The notes: generated by a model not told the origin, from the letters alone. Shown: positions 6,371 through 13,979, counted from the stretch's first letter. The stretch: 14,226 nt of DNA from Deltaproteobacteria bacterium (GCA_019309685.1 JAFDFT010000078.1:1-14226), one strand, 5' to 3'. Numbers and translations are program-made.

Positions 6371-7476
6371 TTAAATAGCCCCATGACCTTCCTAAAATAC
6401 TCCACAATCACATCATCAAAGCGCATAATATCACTATAAATAACATATATCATAAGCGTTACCAGTAAAAAGATGCCTACCATTTGAATAATCTCACGAA
6501 CCTTTAAATGAACGGGTTTTCCTATAATTGTTTCGATACTAAAAAATAAAATATGGCCCCCATCTAAAGGCGGTAGCGGAAAGAAGTTAAGTATAGCAAG
6601 ATTAATACTGATAAAACCAATAAGGAAAAGAAATGGTATAATCCCCGCCTTTGCCTGCTTACCAGCTATAGACGCAATCATAATTGGCCCGCCAAGAGCA
6701 TCTTTAACAGAAATTTTACCCTGTATCAATTTAACTACGAATTCAATAAGCAGTTCGGAAAGCTCATACGTCCGCTTTAAACTTTCCCAAAAAGCTTGAA
6801 AAGGATTTAAATCCTTTGTTATAAATTCACCTAAAGGTGAAATCCCGATTAAATAGCGCTGGATTTCCTCTCCCAACATGTTTTTGGCAGCCTCTAACTT
6901 CGGCTTGATTGTAACATCCAAAGATGCTGCATCTCTGGAGATTGAAAGCTTTAGGGCCTTTCCTTCGCTTTCTGAAACTATGACAGTCAATTCGTCCCAT
7001 CTTGAAATAGATACATTATCAATAGCTGTGATCAAATCTCCCTTTTGGAGCCCTGCCCCTTCCGCCGGAGAACCCGCTCTTACTTCTCCCACTGAAGGCT
7101 TAAGGATATAAGATCCTGTAGCCATAAAAATCCCAAAGAAAATAATGATCGTAAGAATGATATTAAAAAAGGGGCCCGCGGCAACAATGCATATCCTTTT
7201 TAACGGGTGTTTATGCGTGAAAGATAAAGAGATATCTTCGGAATCTATTTCCGCATCCGGATCTTCCCCAACCATTTTTACATACCCGCCAAGGGGTATA
7301 GCGGAAATACGGTAATCCGTAATGCCAATTTTTTTACCAAGGATTTTTGGACCGAATCCAAGCGAAAATGTTTCAACCCCCACGCCAAAAAGTCTGGCAA
7401 CCAGGAAATGACCCAGTTCATGGAAAAAAATAAGTACACCTAATAAAATAATAATAGCAAAAAAACTCGTTCCCAT
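6367..7476 (-). CDS. rseP: RIP-type site-2 zinc metalloprotease RseP
   Basis: An intramembrane zinc protease of the inner membrane; in E. coli it cuts the anti-sigma factor RseA and leftover signal peptides. The zinc motif HELGH is at residues 19-23 in the first membrane helix. A loop with PLGGYVKMVGED (61-72) follows, then helix AAGPFFNIILTIIIFFG (99-115), one PDZ domain (about 125-195, with GSPAEGAGLQKGDLI) and the second catalytic motif NFFPLPPLDGGH (297-308, Asp305), and a last helix near 332-350. The length of 369 suits the single-PDZ form; E. coli RseP (450) has two PDZ domains. ATG 7476 has only a weak AAGG about 11 bases upstream. It follows dxr, its usual neighbour, but with a foldback element between them. 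The stop codon is provided by the end of a repeat arm. Confidence 0.95.
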   Translation of the reverse strand: MGTSFFAIIILLGVLIFFHELGHFLVARLFGVGVETFSLGFGPKILGKKIGITDYRISAIPLGGYVKMVGEDPDAEIDSEDISLSFTHKHPLKRICIVAAGPFFNIILTIIIFFGIFMATGSYILKPSVGEVRAGSPAEGAGLQKGDLITAIDNVSISRWDELTVIVSESEGKALKLSISRDAASLDVTIKPKLEAAKNMLGEEIQRYLIGISPLGEFITKDLNPFQAFWESLKRTYELSELLIEFVVKLIQGKISVKDALGGPIMIASIAGKQAKAGIIPFLFLIGFISINLAILNFFPLPPLDGGHILFFSIETIIGKPVHLKVREIIQMVGIFLLVTLMIYVIYSDIMRFDDVIVEYFRKVMGLFN

Positions 7477-7498
7477 ATTGTAAATACCTTATTTTCTA

Positions 7499-7639
7499 GT
7501 TTCCATCCATAAATGGGCCTTTTCCGCAATCTCTGAGTCAATTTGCGGAATTGCTTGTGCGATGTACCCAAGTACACCTCCGCGCAATTCCTTGATTTCC
7601 TTGACCTTGCGAAAAATCACTCATTTATGAATTGGAAAC
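7499..7639. repeat. Palindromic foldback element B between dxr and rseP
   Basis: An imperfect palindrome of about 141 bp. It opens with GTTTCCATCCATAAATG and closes with CATTTATGAATTGGAAAC, its mirror. The inner arms GGAATTGC and GCAATTCC flank a centre GTACCCAAGTAC. It has no coding capacity, so it resembles a MITE or foldback element. It fills most of the gap between dxr and rseP. A single arm recurs at the other end of rseP (6313-6370). I do not see a clear target-site duplication. Confidence 0.75.
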
Positions 7640-7647
7640 ACTTTTAG

Positions 7648-7683
7648 GTGCCCATCTTTGAAACTGAATCAATAGATGGGCAC
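7648..7683. other. Perfect 10-bp stem hairpin after dxr
   Basis: GTGCCCATCT (7648-7657) and AGATGGGCAC (7674-7683) form a perfect stem around a 16-base loop, 19 bp after the dxr stop. In the direction of dxr transcription it is followed by CTAAAAGTG rather than a U-tract. It may slow or protect the transcript end, or be another small repeat. It is not a typical intrinsic terminator. Confidence 0.5.
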
Positions 7684-7701
7684 TTTCTATAACTTCCTTT
7701 A

Positions 7702-8853
7702 TTAATGAATCGCCTCTGTTGATTTCTCACGCGCCCATCGATCCGCTTCCAAAATATCGCCAAGCGCGGGGCTGGATACGGTAGAATGCAACTCCATTAC
7801 ACTACTGATAATCTCCGGAATTCTATTAAATGGAATACGGAAATTTAAAAAAGCATCAACGGCTATTTCATTGGCCGCATTCAAAACTGCCGGAAGCGTT
7901 CCGCCGGTCTTACATGCTTGATACGCAAGAGACAGACAGAGGAATTTTGCAAGATCCGGCTGTTCAAATGTAAACTTTCCAATACCCGCAAAATCAGGAA
8001 TCGGCTGTTTCAGATCAAGGCGCTCTGGAAATGAAATAGCGTAGGCAATAGCCCCTTTCATATCCGGTATCCCAAGTTGAGCAATGACTGATCCATCTTT
8101 ATAGGAAACCATTGAGTGAATCACGCTTTGCGGATGAATAATAACATCGATACGGTCAGGTGACATGTTGAAAAAATACTTGGCTTCAATAACTTCCAGC
8201 CCTTTGTTCATCAATGAGGCAGAATCAATACTGATTTTTTTACCCATCTCCCATGTGGGATGATTCAGCGCATCTTCAGGCTTGATAGTGATAAAATCCT
8301 TTGCCGGTGTTTTTAAAAAAGGCCCCCCTGAAGCTGTAAGAAATATTTTATCCACATCTTCTGTTCTGTGACCTTCAAGACATTGAAAGATAGCGCTGTG
8401 TTCACTGTCAATAGGAAGAATGGTAACACCGTTTTCAACCGCGGCCTTCATAACTATTTCTCCGGCCATTACCAGGGTCTCCTTATTTGCAAGAGCAATC
8501 TCTTTCCCGGCATCTATGGCTTGCAGTGTGGGCATCAAACCGGCTGCCCCTACCATTGCCGTAACAACCATATCCGTGGGCGGATAGGTAGCCGCTATCT
8601 GGTAACCTTCTTCACCATGCAGTATCTTTACACCGGAACCGGAAGAAATCCTGTTTTTCAACTCAAGAGCCCGCTCTTTATCAAGGACTACCGCAATTTC
8701 AGGGGAAAATTTATCAATCTGGAGAGCAAGTTCCGCCACATTGTTTGCTGCTGCCAACGCCTTAATCGAGAAACGGTCAGGAAACATCTCGGCAATTTTC
8801 AATGTATTGCGCCCAATGGATCCCGTTGATCCGAGTACTGAGAGGTTTTTCAT
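7702..8853 (-). CDS. dxr: 1-deoxy-D-xylulose 5-phosphate reductoisomerase
   Basis: Cytoplasmic enzyme that converts DXP to 2-C-methyl-D-erythritol 4-phosphate with NADPH and a divalent metal, the committed MEP-pathway step. The NADPH loop GSTGSIG is at residues 8-14. ANKETLVMAGE is at 122-132. The metal ligands are Asp149 and Glu151 in PIDSEHSAI, and Glu220 in MNKGLEVIEA. The flexible substrate loop is NHPTWEMGKKISIDSA (197-212), and IIHPQSVIHSMV (238-249) follows. At 383 residues it has the normal length, and the N-terminus at ATG 8853 sits directly before the first Rossmann strand, so the start is right although the ribosome site is weak. It supplies isoprenoid precursors used by the neighbouring uppS product. 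A foldback element separates it from cdsA. Confidence 0.97.
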   Translation of the reverse strand: MKNLSVLGSTGSIGRNTLKIAEMFPDRFSIKALAAANNVAELALQIDKFSPEIAVVLDKERALELKNRISSGSGVKILHGEEGYQIAATYPPTDMVVTAMVGAAGLMPTLQAIDAGKEIALANKETLVMAGEIVMKAAVENGVTILPIDSEHSAIFQCLEGHRTEDVDKIFLTASGGPFLKTPAKDFITIKPEDALNHPTWEMGKKISIDSASLMNKGLEVIEAKYFFNMSPDRIDVIIHPQSVIHSMVSYKDGSVIAQLGIPDMKGAIAYAISFPERLDLKQPIPDFAGIGKFTFEQPDLAKFLCLSLAYQACKTGGTLPAVLNAANEIAVDAFLNFRIPFNRIPEIISSVMELHSTVSSPALGDILEADRWAREKSTEAIH

Positions 8854-8911
8854 CTATCCGGTTTTGAAGTAATCTTGTGTAATGTTCTTTAATGAATATA
8901 TCTGTTTTTTA

Positions 8912-8985
8912 GTCATTGCGAGCGAAGCGAAGCAATCTCATGTCATAAAATGGGATTGCTTCGTCGCTTCACTCCTCGTAAAGAC
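8912..8985. repeat. Foldback repeat element, family A, between cdsA and dxr
   Basis: An inverted repeat of 74 bp. The left arm is GTCATTGCGAGCGAAGCGA followed by AGCAATCTC; the right arm mirrors it, from GGGATTGCTTCGTCGCTTC to CTCGTAAAGAC. The loop TGTCATAAAA is AT-rich. It is the best-preserved copy of the family also seen at 1030-1109 and 1167-1251. Confidence 0.75.
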
Positions 8986-9017
8986 AACTCGCAAATCGTA
9001 CTTTTTTTTCAGGAACC

Positions 9018-9049
9018 AACTAAAAGAGACAAATCCGCCCTTTGTCTCT
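9018..9049 (-). terminator. Possible intrinsic terminator after cdsA
   Basis: On the minus strand AGAGACAAA and TTTGTCTCT form a perfect 9-bp stem around the loop GGGCGGA, directly followed by TTTAGTT. It begins 28 bp after the cdsA stop. The stem is AT-rich, so it could be only partly effective. If it works, dxr needs its own promoter or read-through. Confidence 0.42.
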
Positions 9050-9077
9050 AGCCTCTAGCCTTTTTGCCAATCTCTTT

Positions 9078-9890
9078 TTAAAAAACATACTGAATAAAGA
9101 AATAACCCGCAGGTGCGGCAAACATCAAGGCATCCACGCGATCAAGAAATCCGCCATGTCCGGGAAGTACGTCTCCCGAATCTTTGATATTGGCGTGTCG
9201 TTTAAACACCGATTCAAACAAATCTCCTACCTGCGCAAAAATACCAATGACGAGAAAAAACAGGACCCCCATTCCCCAGGGAAGATCCGGGAAAAAAAGG
9301 AGTTTGACAATAACTCCGGCCACGACACTGGTAACAAGTCCGACGATGGATCCCTCAACGGTCTTGCCCGGGCTGATAGTCGGACTGAGTTTATGCTTCC
9401 CAAAACCAGACCCCGCGAAATAAGCACCGCTATCTCCTAGAAAGACAATAACAATCACTGATAAAACCCAAAAGATTCCGTCCGTCCCGTTTCGAATCAA
9501 AACAAGAAAAGAAAGAAACAGGGGGATATATATAACCCCAAGAACCTGTTTAGCTAAGATAATGGGTGCTGAGGGATCCGTCCTGAAAAGCCGGAGAGAG
9601 GCCATACCGGAAATGATCAGGTTGAACAGCAAAAACCATACAATCAGTTCGAAACTCTTTATGTGCGCGGCCCAAACAATTCCCAACGATATGAGATATG
9701 CAAAAAAGCGTATAAATCCTTTTCCGCCTTTATTGCTGTCTAAATAGACAATCCTGAAATATTCCCAAAGGGTTATAACACTGAGAGCCCCGATAAAAAT
9801 AGTAAAAGAAACCTGTCCCCCCTTAAAAATAAGCAAAAAAAGAAGGGGAAGAGCAATGGCTGCTGTTATTAATCGTTTTTTTAGCATCAT
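9078..9890 (-). CDS. cdsA: Phosphatidate cytidylyltransferase (CDP-diacylglycerol synthase)
   Basis: Inner-membrane enzyme that joins CTP and phosphatidic acid into CDP-diacylglycerol, the precursor of membrane phospholipids. Most of the 270 residues form hydrophobic helices (for example 8-23, 27-43, 66-76, 82-96, 115-132, 139-151, 182-200, 207-221). GDSGAYFAG (152-160) and SPGKTVEGS (173-181) lead to the family signature S-V-F-K-R from Ser227, through KDSGDVLPGHGGFLDRVD to Asp253, with its conserved KD, HGG and DR. The length is typical. The gene begins with two adjacent ATG codons (9890 and 9887); the ribosome site is weak and the leader contains repeated TTAACC. It follows uppS after 79 bp, its normal position. 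A possible terminator and a foldback element follow. Confidence 0.96.
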   Translation of the reverse strand: MMLKKRLITAAIALPLLFLLIFKGGQVSFTIFIGALSVITLWEYFRIVYLDSNKGGKGFIRFFAYLISLGIVWAAHIKSFELIVWFLLFNLIISGMASLRLFRTDPSAPIILAKQVLGVIYIPLFLSFLVLIRNGTDGIFWVLSVIVIVFLGDSGAYFAGSGFGKHKLSPTISPGKTVEGSIVGLVTSVVAGVIVKLLFFPDLPWGMGVLFFLVIGIFAQVGDLFESVFKRHANIKDSGDVLPGHGGFLDRVDALMFAAPAGYFFIQYVF

Positions 9891-9969
9891 TTAAGAACCA
9901 AGAAGGTTAAGGTTAAGGTGGGAGAAATCCTTTTTATCAATTGATTCAAGTTTGCTTTGTCTGTATTTA

Positions 9970-10734
9970 TTATTCTTCAATATTTCCGTATCTGCGGTTC
10001 CTTTGCTGATACTCTTTTAAAATGCCGATACACTCCTCTTTGCTGAAATCCGGCCATAAGGTTTTTGTCATATACAGTTCAGTGTAGGCAATCTGCCAAA
10101 GATAGAAATTGCTGATGCGCATCTCACCGCTTGTTCGAATCAGCAGATCCGGATCTGGTACGGATCGCGTGTAAAGATGATTGGATATCAATTCAGGCGT
10201 AATTTCCGCAGGATCTATTTTACCTGTCTTTACTTTTGCCGCTATATCATAAACCATCTTTTGAATGTCTGCGCGGCCGCCATAACTCAGCGCGATGCTT
10301 AAAAGCAATCCATCATTTTGTTCAGTGCTGCCCATAACCTTTTGAATGGATTTCTGGACATCTTCAGGAAAACGTTCCAACTGTCCAATCGCATTAAGTC
10401 TGATATTGTTCTCGATCATTTCTTGTTCTTCAGACAAGAGAAATTTTTTCAAAAGCCTCATCAAAGCAGCCACCTCAGTTTTTGGCCGCTGCCAGTTTTC
10501 GGTGGAAAATGCGAAAAGAGTCAAGTTGGGTATGCCGATTTTACGGAAGGTGCGCAGGACCATCCGAACCGTTTCAGCGCCTTTTTCATGCCCTTTAATC
10601 CGATTAAGGCGACGCTTTTTCGCCCAACGCCCGTTTCCGTCCATGATAATGGCAACATGAACGGGAAGCCTGGAAAAATCAAGGCCCGCGTCAATAGCGG
10701 CTTTTTCCGCTAAAGAAGATGCGTTAGAATTCAA
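9970..10734 (-). CDS. uppS: Undecaprenyl diphosphate synthase (cis-prenyltransferase)
   Basis: Adds isoprene units in cis to farnesyl diphosphate to give the C55 carrier lipid for peptidoglycan and O-antigen; cytoplasmic and membrane-associated. The catalytic Asp32 lies in IIMDGNGRWAKKR (29-41). The further motifs are FAFSTENWQRP (74-84), YGGRADI (151-157) and PDPDLLIRTSGEMRISNF (193-210), with the usual LWPDF (226-230). At 254 residues it is normal. The start is a TTG at 10734 that overlaps the frr stop by 11 bp. No good ATG or GTG lies before the catalytic motif in this frame, and AAAGAGA is upstream, so TTG is the best start. The overlap implies translational coupling to frr. Confidence 0.95.
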   Translation of the reverse strand: MNSNASSLAEKAAIDAGLDFSRLPVHVAIIMDGNGRWAKKRRLNRIKGHEKGAETVRMVLRTFRKIGIPNLTLFAFSTENWQRPKTEVAALMRLLKKFLLSEEQEMIENNIRLNAIGQLERFPEDVQKSIQKVMGSTEQNDGLLLSIALSYGGRADIQKMVYDIAAKVKTGKIDPAEITPELISNHLYTRSVPDPDLLIRTSGEMRISNFYLWQIAYTELYMTKTLWPDFSKEECIGILKEYQQRNRRYGNIEE

Positions 10735-11281
10735 GTATCTCTTTCTCTTTTTCTGTATAAATTGCTTCTATGGAACTGATGTATTCATCCGTTATCTTCT
10801 GCACTTTTTCCTGAGCCTTGAATGCGTCATCTTCGGAGACGTCCCCATCTTTCTTGAACGATTTTATTAACTCATTTGAATCACGCCGGATATTGCGTAC
10901 CGCTACTTTATGATCTTCTGAAACCTTGTTGACTATTTTGACGAGTTCTTTTCGGCGCTCTTCGGTGAGTTGCGGTATGGTTATCCGGATGACCTTGCCG
11001 TCATTGGAGGGTGTGAGCCCTAAATCAGACTTTAGTATCGCTTTTTCTATGTCCTTAATTACGGAAATATCCCATGGCTGGATGGTAATCAGCCGGTTTT
11101 CCGGAACCGAAAGGGATGCGACTTGATTCAACGGTGTGGACGTACCATAGTAATCAACCTTTACACCGTCTAAGAGAGAGAGAGAAGCGCGCCCTGTTCT
11201 AACCTTGTTTAATTCATTCTTAAGCGAAGCTACCGACTTATCCATATTCTCTCTTGTTTCCTGAAGTGTTGATTCAATCAT
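10724..11281 (-). CDS. frr: Ribosome recycling factor
   Basis: With EF-G, splits the post-termination ribosome so that it can be reused. The 185 residues match the family length. The N-terminal helix of the bundle has LKNELNKVRTGRASLSLLDGV (about residues 20-40), followed by the small beta domain with YYGTSTPLNQVASLSVPE (44-61) and ITIQPWD (65-71). The C-terminal helices carry RNIRRDSNELIK. ATG 11281 is preceded by AAGGTG at about 7 bases. It normally sits directly after pyrH; here 389 bp with an inverted-repeat element lie between. It ends inside uppS. Confidence 0.97.
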   Translation of the reverse strand: MIESTLQETRENMDKSVASLKNELNKVRTGRASLSLLDGVKVDYYGTSTPLNQVASLSVPENRLITIQPWDISVIKDIEKAILKSDLGLTPSNDGKVIRITIPQLTEERRKELVKIVNKVSEDHKVAVRNIRRDSNELIKSFKKDGDVSEDDAFKAQEKVQKITDEYISSIEAIYTEKEKEILEF

Positions 11282-11670
11282 AAGCTTTCACCTTAATGTT
11301 GAGTTTTTGTTAAGTTGAAAGATACAAAATATAGACAAGCAATATGAAAAACGGCCTTACTTAATATCTGAATTTTGTACGAATTGGAGATTTTCATATG
11401 CCCCGCAAGCGGGATTTCGCTTGCGCTCAACAAGCTGCGTCTAAGAGTAAAGCCATAGTGAATATTGCGAACCCTTAGTAACGCCGCATATGGAAGTCTC
11501 CGGTTCGTGCATCGGGTGAAAATTGGTGAGAAAATAAAACAATGTTCCTTTTACCATATGAGCATACTGCTTCAATTTTAGAATATTGCTGGAACTATTA
11601 TCATAACTCATCGAAAAAGATTCTCATCAATTTTCATGCAAGATTCAGGTAATACACCTTCATAAATTAT
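11282..11670. other. Expanded non-coding gap between pyrH and frr
   Basis: pyrH and frr are usually adjacent, so 389 bp here is long. The gap contains the inverted-repeat element at 11376-11511. The rest (11282-11375 and 11512-11670) is AT-rich, with no gene and no clear terminator that I can see. A promoter for frr-uppS may lie in it, but I could not pick one with confidence. Confidence 0.6.
11376..11511. repeat. Inverted-repeat element with three-armed fold, between pyrH and frr
   Basis: The outer arms are 11376-11401 (TGTACGAATTGGAGATTTTC...) and 11486-11511, whose complement reads TGCACGAACCGGAGACTTCC. Of 26 positions, 21 are identical and the other 5 are all T/C, so on the plus strand they pair as U-G. 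Inside are a perfect 8-bp hairpin, CGCAAGCG-GGATTT-CGCTTGCG (11404-11425), and a second stem, CTAAG with CTTAG (11441-11445 and 11474-11478). I do not recognise the family. Confidence 0.65.
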
Positions 11671-12387
11671 TCAATGGGTTATCCGTGTCCCAATATTTTC
11701 TCCGCACACAACTTTCCTGATATTTCCCTTTCCACTCAGATTAAAAACAACAAGAGGAAGTTGATTATCCATAGCTAGAGATATTGCCGTCATATCCATA
11801 ACCTTGAGCTGTTTTTCCAAAGCTTCCATGTAGGTAATCGACTTAATAAATTTGGCATTCTTATTAACAACAGGATCCGAATCGAACATACCATCTACCT
11901 TGGTCGCCTTCAATAGAATTTCAGCGTGAATTTCCTGCGCTCGGAGTACCGCGGCAGTATCGGTTGTAAAGTAAGGATTTCCCGTTCCTGCCGCGAATAT
12001 TACCACACGACCTTTTTCAAGATGCCGGACAGCTTTTCTTAATATATACGGTTCGGCCACCTCATTAATGGAAATCGCCGTCTGGACACGGGTTTGGACA
12101 CCTTTCTTCTCCAGTGCATCCTGAAGTGCCAGGCTGTTAATCACGGTAGCCAGCATCCCCATGTGGTCTGCGGAGCTTCTGTCCATATCAAATGAACTCG
12201 CGGCAATGCCTCTAAAAATATTCCCCCCGCCAACAACCAGCGCGATCTGAACACCCAGATCAAATATGGACCTTACTTCTTCGGCCACATATTTGATCAT
12301 ATCCGGGCTTATCCCAAAGCCCTGATCACCCATAAGGGCTTCACCGCTTAATTTAAGAACAATTCTTTGGTACTTGGAAAGTGTCAA
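11671..12387 (-). CDS. pyrH: UMP kinase
   Basis: Cytoplasmic amino-acid-kinase-fold enzyme that phosphorylates UMP to UDP; unrelated to eukaryotic UMP kinases. The N-terminal IVLKLSGEALMG (9-20) binds phosphate; VVGGGNIFRG (52-61) and the uridylate-binding DHMGMLATVINSLALQD (74-90) follow. FAAGTGNPYFTTDTAA (about 130-145) and KATKVDGMFDSDP (about 160-172) are conserved. The length of 238 is typical. The start is TTG 12387, only 3 bp after the tsf stop, and AGGGGAG within the end of tsf is correctly placed for it. No ATG is available near the N-terminal motif, so the TTG start is well founded. Co-translation with rpsB-tsf is likely. Confidence 0.96.
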   Translation of the reverse strand: MTLSKYQRIVLKLSGEALMGDQGFGISPDMIKYVAEEVRSIFDLGVQIALVVGGGNIFRGIAASSFDMDRSSADHMGMLATVINSLALQDALEKKGVQTRVQTAISINEVAEPYILRKAVRHLEKGRVVIFAAGTGNPYFTTDTAAVLRAQEIHAEILLKATKVDGMFDSDPVVNKNAKFIKSITYMEALEKQLKVMDMTAISLAMDNQLPLVVFNLSGKGNIRKVVCGENIGTRITH

Positions 12388-12390
12388 TAT

Positions 12391-12990
12391 TTATGACTCC
12401 CCTATTTGAAATCGCGCAAAACGGCTAATGGTGATATTTTCTCCCATCTTGGCAATTAATTCGTTTAAAAGGTCTGCAATGGTCACTTCAGGATCGCGAA
12501 CATATGCCTGGTTCAGCAGGCAGCTTTCTTTTAAAAATTTACTGAGTTTTCCTTCAACAATTTTGTCGATCATTTTTTCGGGCTTTCCCATCTCCAGCGC
12601 CTGACCTTTATATACTTCTTTTTCCCTGTTGACTATCTCTTCCGCGATATCTTCTTCTTTGACTCCCAACGGATTGGTCGCCGCGATGTGCATGGCAATA
12701 TTTTTCGAAAATTCTTTGAATTCATCATTTTTAGCAACAAAATCAGTTTCACAGTTCACCTCAACCATTACACCGATTTTACCGCCCAAATGGATATAGG
12801 ACTCGACAACTCCCTCCGACATGGCCCGCCCGGACCTCTTTGCAGCAGTAGCTAATCCTTTTTTCCTTAAAAAATCAACTGCCTTATCCATATCACCGTC
12901 GCATTCTGTCAGGGCTTGTTTGCAATCCATCATTCCTGCGCCGGTTTTTTCACGAAGCTGCTTTACTGTAGCCGCACTAATTGTTGACAT
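12391..12990 (-). CDS. tsf: Translation elongation factor Ts
   Basis: Exchanges GDP for GTP on EF-Tu. The N-terminal UBA-like domain has VKQLREKTGAGMMDCKQAL (9-27) and LRKKGLATAAKRSGR (41-55); the core begins with VEVNCETDFVAKN (76-88), where TDFVAKN contacts the EF-Tu nucleotide site. At 199 residues it is the short form, with a single core subdomain, and lacks the larger insert of the 283-residue E. coli protein. The short form is common in deltaproteobacteria and many other phyla. ATG 12990 lies just after the rpsB stop, with AGGAG embedded in the last rpsB codons. Confidence 0.97.
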   Translation of the reverse strand: MSTISAATVKQLREKTGAGMMDCKQALTECDGDMDKAVDFLRKKGLATAAKRSGRAMSEGVVESYIHLGGKIGVMVEVNCETDFVAKNDEFKEFSKNIAMHIAATNPLGVKEEDIAEEIVNREKEVYKGQALEMGKPEKMIDKIVEGKLSKFLKESCLLNQAYVRDPEVTIADLLNELIAKMGENITISRFARFQIGES

Positions 12991-12992
12991 GT

Positions 12993-13934
12993 TTATTCTC
13001 CTGTCTCTTCAACTTCATCGGTTGTTTTTTCGACTTCATCAGCTTTTGTCTGATTTTCATCGGTTTTCTCATCCGGGCTTGAAGATGCTTTTGGTCTTTC
13101 AGAAGATGCCCCCTTGATGATTTCAACAACCGGACCGTCTGTACCGTTTGAAATAACTTTTCGTTCACCGGGCTTTAAGTCTGAGCCAACCGTCGTTGTC
13201 TCTGTTTCCTCTTCAACTTTCTTGTCAGACTCCGCCTGTTTTTTCTCCTTCAATCGCTCGCGGCCTTCGATACATGCGTCCGAAATTCTGGATGAAATAA
13301 GGCGTATGGAGCGAATAGCGTCATCATTGCCCGGTATAATGTGGTCTATATCATCCGGGTCACAATTTGTATCGACAACTGCAACAACCGGAATATTCAG
13401 CCTTTTGGCTTCCCTGACAGCAATAGACTCATTTTTAATATCAACAATAAAGATAGCACCGGGCAGACCTTTCATTGTTCGGATACCGCCAAGCGTGCTG
13501 TCAAGCTTTACCCGTTCCTTTTCGAGCTTCAAACGCTCTTTTTTCGGAAACAGATTGATAGACTCATCATTTTTAATGGTGTTTAAATAATTGAGCCGAT
13601 CAATGCTCTTTTTAATTGTCTGGTAGTTGGTGAGCATCCCTCCCAACCATCGATTGTGGACATAAAACATTTCACACCGGTTAGCCTCTTCATAGATAGA
13701 TTCCCTCGCCTGTTTCTTGGTTCCGACAAACAGCACCGACTTTCCCATAGAAACGGTATCAGCAATAAAATCATATGCTGTCTTGAACATACGAACGGTT
13801 TGCTGAAGATCTATAATATAGATGCCATTCTTTGCCCCGAAAATATAGGTTTTCATCTTCGGGTTCCAGCGTTTGGTCTGATGACCAAAGTGCACACCTG
13901 CTTCAAGCAGTTCTTTCATTTTAACATAAGCCAT
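12993..13934 (-). CDS. rpsB: 30S ribosomal protein S2 with an acidic C-terminal tail
   Basis: S2 binds the 30S head-body junction and with S1 shapes the mRNA site. MKELLEAGVHFGHQTKRWNPKM (6-27, given here only as a location) is the universal N-terminal signature, with FGHQ and RWNPKM visible; NRWLGGMLTNYQTI and PVVAVVDTNCDPDDIDHIIPGNDDA are also intact. The conserved body ends near residue 225. The remaining 85 or so residues are low-complexity and rich in Glu, Lys, Thr and Ser, making the protein 313 residues against 241 in E. coli. Acidic or charged S2 tails occur in several bacterial groups; the frame is continuous, so this is not a frameshift. A strong AGGAGG precedes ATG 13934. It is the first gene of the rpsB-tsf-pyrH unit. 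Confidence 0.96.
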   Translation of the reverse strand: MAYVKMKELLEAGVHFGHQTKRWNPKMKTYIFGAKNGIYIIDLQQTVRMFKTAYDFIADTVSMGKSVLFVGTKKQARESIYEEANRCEMFYVHNRWLGGMLTNYQTIKKSIDRLNYLNTIKNDESINLFPKKERLKLEKERVKLDSTLGGIRTMKGLPGAIFIVDIKNESIAVREAKRLNIPVVAVVDTNCDPDDIDHIIPGNDDAIRSIRLISSRISDACIEGRERLKEKKQAESDKKVEEETETTTVGSDLKPGERKVISNGTDGPVVEIIKGASSERPKASSSPDEKTDENQTKADEVEKTTDEVEETGE

Positions 13935-13979
13935 TGTTTTTTCCTCCTAATTGGTTTTACCACCGCCTTCATCTACCCC

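Noticed and set aside
6313..7639. Composite transposon carrying rseP
   Set aside because: There is no transposase, the left copy is only one arm, no target duplication is visible, and rseP is in its normal place after dxr.
7648..7683. Intrinsic terminator of dxr
   Set aside because: The stem is perfect, but the 16-base loop is long and the downstream bases are CTAAAAGTG instead of a U-tract.
11376..11511. Group II intron end or integron attC site
   Set aside because: No domain V-like hairpin with the expected GAAA loop pattern and no GTTRRRY core site could be found; only the general folded shape is similar.
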